Source: Mycolicibacterium sp. J2
GTDB taxonomy: Bacteria; Actinomycetota; Actinomycetes; Mycobacteriales; Mycobacteriaceae
DNA: 64,000 bases
Assembly: GCF_026240945.1 (NCBI RefSeq)
Contig: NZ_JAPFPY010000013.1
Coordinates: 62,001 to 126,000 of the forward strand
Reading direction: 5' to 3'
A program made the position numbers and the translations under genes. Shown here in pieces: positions 62,229 through 64,000 of the stretch. The notes under the pieces were generated by a model, which saw nothing but the letters and a program-made list of their open reading frames with translations, did not search any database and was not told the origin of the DNA. Positions within the stretch are counted from its first letter, which is position 1, and every line of letters begins with the position of its first letter.

Positions 62229-62846
62229 TCAGGGCTGCCGGACGGCAAGCCAGAGCACGCGTCCCAGCGTCGAGGAGAAGGTCTCGTCACTGCCTGGATC
62301 ACCGTGGGCCAGGTGGTCCAGGACGGCTGCTCGCGTGGTGATCAGCATCAGACGTCCCAGCTGTGCCGCGTCGACCGCGTCGGAGATGTTGCCGGCCCGT
62401 TGTTCAGCGGTGATTCGTTCGGCCATCTGCGAAACATACTCGCGGACAAGGGTTTCCACGCCGTCTGCCGCTTCCGGATCGCGGTCGGCGACGTCGAACA
62501 CCGCCAGCCACGCGAGGCGGTGTTCACGGCCCTGCGCTATCAGGGCGCGGACGATATCCACCATGTCGTCCGAACTGCCCCAGGAAGGCTCGCGCCACCA
62601 TCGATCGGCTGCCGCTCGGGCTGCGGTCATCGCGGGTGCGGCAAGTCGGAATGCCAGCTCGGTCTTGCTCGCAAAGTATTGGTAGAAAGTCGATCGCGAC
62701 ACCCCGGCCGCATTGATGATGTCGTGCACCGCGATATCGGGCAGACGCTGGCCGTCGCTCAGCAGGGCCGTCGTGGCATCGAGGATCTGCTGCTCGCTGG
62801 TGGTGCGACGTTGTCGGGGGGCGGCCGCCCGTCGGGTCGACGACAT
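62229..62846 (-). CDS. TetR-family transcriptional regulator
   Basis: A 205-residue TetR protein: TSEQQILDATTALLSDGQRL, DIAVHDIINAAGVSRSTFYQ, YFASKTELAFRLAAPAMTAA. It is divergent from the molybdopterin oxidoreductase gene. CTCTAGAG at 62856-62863 is a weak dyad in the gap. It converges with the HxlR fragment. Confidence 0.92.
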   Translation of the reverse strand: MSSTRRAAAPRQRRTTSEQQILDATTALLSDGQRLPDIAVHDIINAAGVSRSTFYQYFASKTELAFRLAAPAMTAARAAADRWWREPSWGSSDDMVDIVRALIAQGREHRLAWLAVFDVADRDPEAADGVETLVREYVSQMAERITAEQRAGNISDAVDAAQLGRLMLITTRAAVLDHLAHGDPGSDETFSSTLGRVLWLAVRQP

Positions 62847-62907
62847 GGAGAAAAACTCTAGAGCAAGCCCCTTGTCAGCCTAATCGAACATGGTGTACGA
62901 ATAAGGC

Positions 62908-64000
62908 GTGACGACGGCGACACACCCGACACAGAAGAAGACCTTCTGCGGCATCTGCGAAGCATCGTGCGGATTGGTCGCGACGGTGGCCGACGGCCGA
63001 CTCCTCGAACTGCGACCAGATCCCGACCACCCCGCCTCCCGCGGCTTCGCCTGCTCCAAAGGTGTGCACTTCGGGAAGGTGGTCGAGGACCCGGACCGGG
63101 TGACCGTGCCGTTACGCCGCACTGCCACCGGCGAATTCGAGCCAGCAAGCTGGGACGAGGCGCTCGACGATATCGGCGCACGGCTGCGCGCAATCCGCGA
63201 CCGGCACGGCACCGAGTCGATCGGGGTGGCGTGGGGTAACCCCATCGCCTGGAACTACTCGGCCACCGTCGTCATGAACGGCCTTGCCGCCGCGCTGAAG
63301 ACCAAGCACCACTACACGTCGGCATCCATCGACGTGAACAACTACTGGGTCGCCGCAGACATGATGTACGGCAACTCCACCGTCAATCCGCTTCCCGACT
63401 TCGCGGCCACCGATTTCGCGCTGATCATCGGCGCCAACCCCGTTGTGTCGCATGGCAGTCTGGTCACGACGGGCCGCATCCGCGAGGTGCTGCGCGATAT
63501 ACCCCGTCGGGGCGGTCGCGTCGTTGTGGTCGATCCGCGCCGCACCGAGACGGCCCGCCTCTTCGACCATGTTCCGATCAGGCCAGGTGCGGACGCGTGG
63601 CTGCTGTTGGCCATGCTGCGGGTGATCTTCGCCGAGGAACTCCACGACATGGCGGCACTGGCGCGGCAGGCCACCGGCGTGGATGCCCTGCGTCGCCTCG
63701 CCGGCAACGTCGACCTACATCGAGCCGCCGCCGAGACCGGCATCGACGTCGGCACCATCACCGAGCTGGCGCGGGCGCTTGCTGCCGCGCCGTCAGCGAG
63801 CGTGTATGGCCGCTGCGGTGCCTCCCTGGGGCCGTTCTCTACCCTCACCAAGTATCTGCTCGACGCGCTGGCCGTCGTCACCGGGAACTTCGACCGGCGC
63901 GGCGGGATGGTGCTGGGTGACCCGATGGTGGATTTCGAAACTCTCGGAGCGCGATTCGGTATCGCCGGGCGGGGACGCTGGAAGACACGGGTCGACGGCG
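62908..64000 (+). CDS. Molybdopterin-dependent oxidoreductase (partial)
   Basis: The first 364 residues of a large molybdopterin enzyme, cut by the right edge. Cysteines FCGICEASCG and FACSKGVHFG bind one [4Fe-4S] cluster near the N-terminus. ATDFALIIGANPVVSHGSLV and GRVVVVDPRRTETARLFDH are the molybdopterin-binding blocks of the formate dehydrogenase/DMSO reductase family. The start GTG 62908 was chosen because it gives the normal N-terminus. Substrate and partners lie outside the window. Confidence 0.93.
   Translation, partial: MTTATHPTQKKTFCGICEASCGLVATVADGRLLELRPDPDHPASRGFACSKGVHFGKVVEDPDRVTVPLRRTATGEFEPASWDEALDDIGARLRAIRDRHGTESIGVAWGNPIAWNYSATVVMNGLAAALKTKHHYTSASIDVNNYWVAADMMYGNSTVNPLPDFAATDFALIIGANPVVSHGSLVTTGRIREVLRDIPRRGGRVVVVDPRRTETARLFDHVPIRPGADAWLLLAMLRVIFAEELHDMAALARQATGVDALRRLAGNVDLHRAAAETGIDVGTITELARALAAAPSASVYGRCGASLGPFSTLTKYLLDALAVVTGNFDRRGGMVLGDPMVDFETLGARFGIAGRGRWKTRVDG

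Overview
The window is chromosomal DNA from a fast-growing mycobacterium (Mycolicibacterium type). GC content is high and GTG and TTG starts are common. Its left third keeps the mycobacterial gene order around ino1, padR, ponA1, rpsF, ssb, rpsR, rplI and dnaB (the Rv0046c to Rv0058 neighbourhood of M. tuberculosis). It also carries an MspA-family porin, which is typical of fast growers, and many F420- or flavin-dependent enzymes.

Region by region. 1-2.1 kb: an amino-acid ABC importer (ATPase cut by the window edge, plus a fused substrate-binding/permease protein whose signal peptide lies in another frame). 2.1-6.7 kb: GntR regulator, F420-type oxidoreductase, Tat-exported PhoX-like protein and an alpha/beta hydrolase. 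6.7-19.9 kb: the conserved core, namely inositol phosphate synthase, PadR, two DUF1707 membrane proteins, DUF5318, PonA1, a GT87-like membrane protein, the rpsF-ssb-rpsR-rplI operon and replicative helicase DnaB interrupted in its P-loop by a 416-residue intein. 20-25.6 kb: MFS transporter, decayed gene fragments, LysR, MspA porin with a proline-rich secreted partner, and a cutinase.

25.9-64 kb is accessory metabolism. It is built of short regulator-plus-enzyme modules: a MarR module with an old yellow enzyme, SDR, SnoaL, quinone reductase and luciferase-like enzyme; an epoxide-hydrolase-like enzyme, an atypical SGNH protein and a disulfide-reductase-like flavoprotein lacking one redox cysteine; LysR/TetR; SDR/TetR; PadR/nitronate monooxygenase; an SCP2-alcohol dehydrogenase-aldehyde dehydrogenase-P450-ferredoxin operon beside a GAF-LuxR regulator; quinone reductase/TetR; carboxylesterase; sulfatase; an ECF sigma factor with a damaged tail; TetR/SnoaL/F420-reductase-like genes; isochorismatase; TetR/quinone reductase; and TetR with a partial molybdopterin oxidoreductase at the right edge.

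The accessory part has six TetR genes, two paralogous LysR genes, one MarR, one PadR and one LuxR-type regulator, several with a clear inverted-repeat operator candidate at the divergent promoter. At least five decayed gene pieces show repeated insertion and deletion there. No rRNA, tRNA, CRISPR array, insertion sequence or prophage was recognised.
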